Positions 5,933-8,037 of a stretch of 8,037 bases of DNA are shown one piece after another (positions within the stretch are counted from its first letter, which is position 1; every line of letters starts with the position of its first letter). This DNA comes from Opitutaceae bacterium. GTDB taxonomy: Bacteria; Verrucomicrobiota; Verrucomicrobiia; Opitutales; Opitutaceae. The position numbers and the translations under genes were made by a program. The DNA lies in assembly GCA_029979145.1 (NCBI GenBank), contig JAPOIC010000084.1, positions 1-8,037 on the forward strand, written 5' to 3'. The notes under the pieces are model-generated. The model did not search any database. It had not been told where the DNA came from and saw nothing but the letters and a program-made list of their open reading frames with translations.

Positions 5933-6970
5933 ATGTCGCATCGCGCCGTTCTCCTCGTCAACCTTGGCTCCCCCGCCTCTACCGCGGTGGCGGACGTGAG
6001 CACCTACCTGCGGGAGTTCCTCGGCGACGAACGGGTGATCGACCGCCCGGCCAGCCCGTTCCTGCGCGGCCTGCTTGTCAACCGAATCATCATTCCACGG
6101 CGCGCGGAGAATTCCGCCCACGCCTACGAGCAGGTGTGGACCGACAAGGGTTCACCGCTCATCACCATGTCCGAGTCGGCCCGGGAAAAACTCGCCGCCG
6201 CCCTCGGGCCGGACACGCCGGTCTACCTCGCCATGCGCTACGGCGAGCCGTCTGTGGCCCGAGTCGTCGCGCAGCTGGCCGCCGACGGCATCACCGACCT
6301 CCTGCTCTTCCCGCAATACCCGCACTACGCCATGTCCTCGTGGGAAACCGTGGTCGTCCGCGTCATGGAAGAAGTCGCCGCCCAAGCCGCGCCCATCAAG
6401 GTGACGACAGTCCAGCCGTTCTTCGCCGACGCCGACTACATCGAGGCCCTGCACGCCGTGGCGGCCCCCTACCTCGCGGAACCGCACGACTTCGTCCTGT
6501 TCTCTTATCACGGCCTGCCCGAGCGCCACATGCGCAAGGCCGACTCCTCCGGCGCCCATTGCCTCACGGTGCCGGACTGCTGCACCACCTGCTCGCCCGC
6601 CCACGCGACCTGCTACAAGGCGCAATGCACCGCCACCACCCGCGCGCTGACCGCCCGCGCCGGCATCACCGCCGAGCGTCACATGATTTCGTTTCAGTCC
6701 CGGCTCGTGGGCGAACCGTGGCTTTCGCCTTACACCGATTACGAACTGAAGCGCCTGGCGGAAACCGGCGTGAAGCGGCTGCTCGTGATCTGTCCCGCGT
6801 TCACCACTGATTGCCTCGAAACCTTGGAGGAAATTCAAGGCGAGGGCCGCGACACCTTCCTCGAGGCCGGCGGCGAGTCGTTTAAACAAATTCCCTGCCT
6901 CAACGATCACCCGGCCTTCATCGATTTTCTCGCCAAGCGCGTGCAGCGTTGGCTCACTGGCGCCCGGTGA
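5933..6970 (+). CDS. hemH: Ferrochelatase with an internal cysteine cluster
   Basis: A 345-residue enzyme of usual length that inserts ferrous iron into a porphyrin at the end of heme synthesis (protoporphyrin IX, or coproporphyrin III in the alternative route; the sequence alone does not decide). Family features: AVLLVNLGSPAS at the start, LFPQYPHYAMSSWETV (125-140), the catalytic His193 in FSYHGLPERH, and the acidic metal-path Glu296 in CPAFTTDCLETLEEI. Between 210 and 232 lie six cysteines (210, 216, 217, 220, 227, 232) in the segment from HCLTVPDCCTTC to CYKAQC. This resembles the class of bacterial ferrochelatases proposed to hold a [2Fe-2S] cluster through an internal segment. No membrane helix or signal peptide is evident. 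ATG 5933 gives the normal family start, although no Shine-Dalgarno is visible. The gene overlaps the following PAS gene by four bases, which suggests translational coupling. Confidence 0.95.
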   Translation: MSHRAVLLVNLGSPASTAVADVSTYLREFLGDERVIDRPASPFLRGLLVNRIIIPRRAENSAHAYEQVWTDKGSPLITMSESAREKLAAALGPDTPVYLAMRYGEPSVARVVAQLAADGITDLLLFPQYPHYAMSSWETVVVRVMEEVAAQAAPIKVTTVQPFFADADYIEALHAVAAPYLAEPHDFVLFSYHGLPERHMRKADSSGAHCLTVPDCCTTCSPAHATCYKAQCTATTRALTARAGITAERHMISFQSRLVGEPWLSPYTDYELKRLAETGVKRLLVICPAFTTDCLETLEEIQGEGRDTFLEAGGESFKQIPCLNDHPAFIDFLAKRVQRWLTGAR

Positions 6971-8037
6971 GTTCGTCCCCGTCAGACCCCACTGCCGCAA
7001 AGTCCGCGCCCGCGCCGACGGCGGCCGTGCTGGTCTTGGACGCCGCGGGAAAAGTCAGCGCGTGCAGCGCCTCCGCCGCCCAGCTCTGGGGCGTGACTCC
7101 CGGCCAGCTCGCCGGCGAGGCCTTCGTGCAACTGTTCGAGTTCGATACCATTTCCGACGAATCCGACTGGATCGAATCGCAATGGCAGGCCCTGCGCGAC
7201 GCGTCACTGGACCGGCCGAGCCGCCTGCAGGCCCGGCTGCACGACGGCACGCTGCGCGATGTCATCCTCCGGCTTGAACCCGCCATCGGGCTCAGCGACT
7301 ACCACTTGTTTGCGACGGTTCAACCCGAAGCCCCCCAAGCCGCGGCGGTCATGGACCATGACGCCGCGTCCGGCCTCGCCGCCGCAGGTGGCCTCGCATT
7401 TTTCGATCTCAATCCGCAGTCCGGTGCCGCCGACTATTCCCCCGCGTGGAAACGGGTCCTTGGATACACGCCGGGTGAACTGACCGACCGCTACACCACC
7501 TGGATCGACCTGCTGCACGAGGAAGACTCCGCGGCCGCGCCGGACCAGATTGGCCGCCGCGCCAGCGCCGGCCCGCAACCGTTTGACGTGGAGTGTCGCA
7601 TGCGCCACCAACGCGGCCACTATGTGTGGATCCAAGGCCTCGGGGTGCGCCAAGTCGACGAGTCCGGCGCCGTCACGCGCGTGACCGGCCTGATCATCGA
7701 CATCACCGAGCGCAAGGAACTCGAGGACGCCAGTCTAGCCAACGACGACCGAATGCACGAGCTCGCTGACTCCGGACCGCTCGGGGCGTTCGAACTCGAT
7801 TTCGCCAACCACCGATTTTGGTATTCCGCGGCTTGGGGCGAACTGCTGGGCCAATCCGAACCCACACCCACGGCCGAGGCCTTCCGCGCGGTCATCCCAC
7901 CCGACGAAGCCGGCGCCGGCTTGGAAGGCTGGTGGCTCGCGCGCCAGCCCGGCCGCGGCAGCTGGGTTGAAGTCGCGCGTCTGCAAAAAGCGGACGGCAC
8001 CGCCGAAACCTTTCTCCTCGGCGCCCAACGCCACCTC
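6967..8037 (+). CDS. Multi-PAS sensory protein, N-terminal part (runs off window end)
   Basis: Open for 357 codons from GTG 6967 to the window edge with no stop. The GTG overlaps the hemH TGA (GTGA), so it is probably translated by coupling. The N-terminus has a short Ala/Ser/Pro-rich leader with no signal peptide or membrane helix, so the protein looks cytoplasmic. PAS 1 covers about 18-118 (VLVLDAAGKVSACSASAAQL onward). PAS 2 of PAS_3 type covers about 138-252 (WKRVLGYTPGELTDR, the IDLLHEED segment, YVWIQGLGV) and ends in a clear PAC motif, TGLIIDITERKELE. PAS 3 starts near 265 (GPLGAFELDFANHRFWYSAA) and is cut off. Such arrays usually end in a histidine kinase, GGDEF/EAL or response-regulator module, but the output domain lies outside the window. 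No ligand residue can be assigned with confidence. Confidence 0.88.
   Translation, partial: MSSSPSDPTAAKSAPAPTAAVLVLDAAGKVSACSASAAQLWGVTPGQLAGEAFVQLFEFDTISDESDWIESQWQALRDASLDRPSRLQARLHDGTLRDVILRLEPAIGLSDYHLFATVQPEAPQAAAVMDHDAASGLAAAGGLAFFDLNPQSGAADYSPAWKRVLGYTPGELTDRYTTWIDLLHEEDSAAAPDQIGRRASAGPQPFDVECRMRHQRGHYVWIQGLGVRQVDESGAVTRVTGLIIDITERKELEDASLANDDRMHELADSGPLGAFELDFANHRFWYSAAWGELLGQSEPTPTAEAFRAVIPPDEAGAGLEGWWLARQPGRGSWVEVARLQKADGTAETFLLGAQRHL

Noticed and set aside
5884..6810. Plus-strand 308-codon and minus-strand 282-codon frames over hemH
   Set aside because: They are shadows of hemH, which has all family motifs in its own frame.

Overview
The window is GC-rich bacterial chromosome. 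Codon third positions are strongly G/C-biased and Shine-Dalgarno sequences are mostly weak or absent. Gene style and the structured intergenic DNA suggest a Verrucomicrobiota/Opitutaceae-like bacterium. That assignment is inferred from pattern memory, not from a database search.

Left block, minus strand: an ammonium transporter gene (amt, 1610 down to 222) followed by the start of a P-II signal-protein gene (glnK/glnB, 138 down past the window edge). A well-formed sigma-54 promoter (1698-1682) lies upstream of amt, and a long hairpin separates the two genes. This is a classic nitrogen-responsive amt-glnK unit. However, amt carries one in-frame TGA at codon 113, where the family has a conserved glycine.

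Middle block, minus strand: aspS (aspartyl-tRNA synthetase, start 3592) ends at a strong intrinsic terminator just upstream of the amt promoter. Its residues His31 and Gly83 match the non-discriminating AspRS signature. That predicts indirect Asn-tRNA synthesis through an amidotransferase. Upstream of aspS is gpmI (cofactor-independent phosphoglycerate mutase, start 5446). The roughly 270 bp between gpmI and aspS hold a chain of GC-rich hairpins that look like a dispersed intergenic repeat.

Right block, plus strand: a small unrecognised gene starts at 5549 behind a good Shine-Dalgarno site. It appears to be broken by a one-base frameshift near 5647 and ends at 5865 just before a hairpin. It is followed by hemH (ferrochelatase, 5933-6970), which carries an internal cysteine cluster. 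A multi-PAS sensory protein then starts inside the hemH stop region (GTGA overlap) and runs off the window end.

Most of the content is housekeeping: nitrogen uptake, translation, glycolysis and heme synthesis. I see no CRISPR array, insertion sequence, tRNA, rRNA or phage gene. The points worth a second look are the two single-event gene interruptions, the structured intergenic element, the non-discriminating AspRS signature and the ferrochelatase/PAS-sensor coupling.
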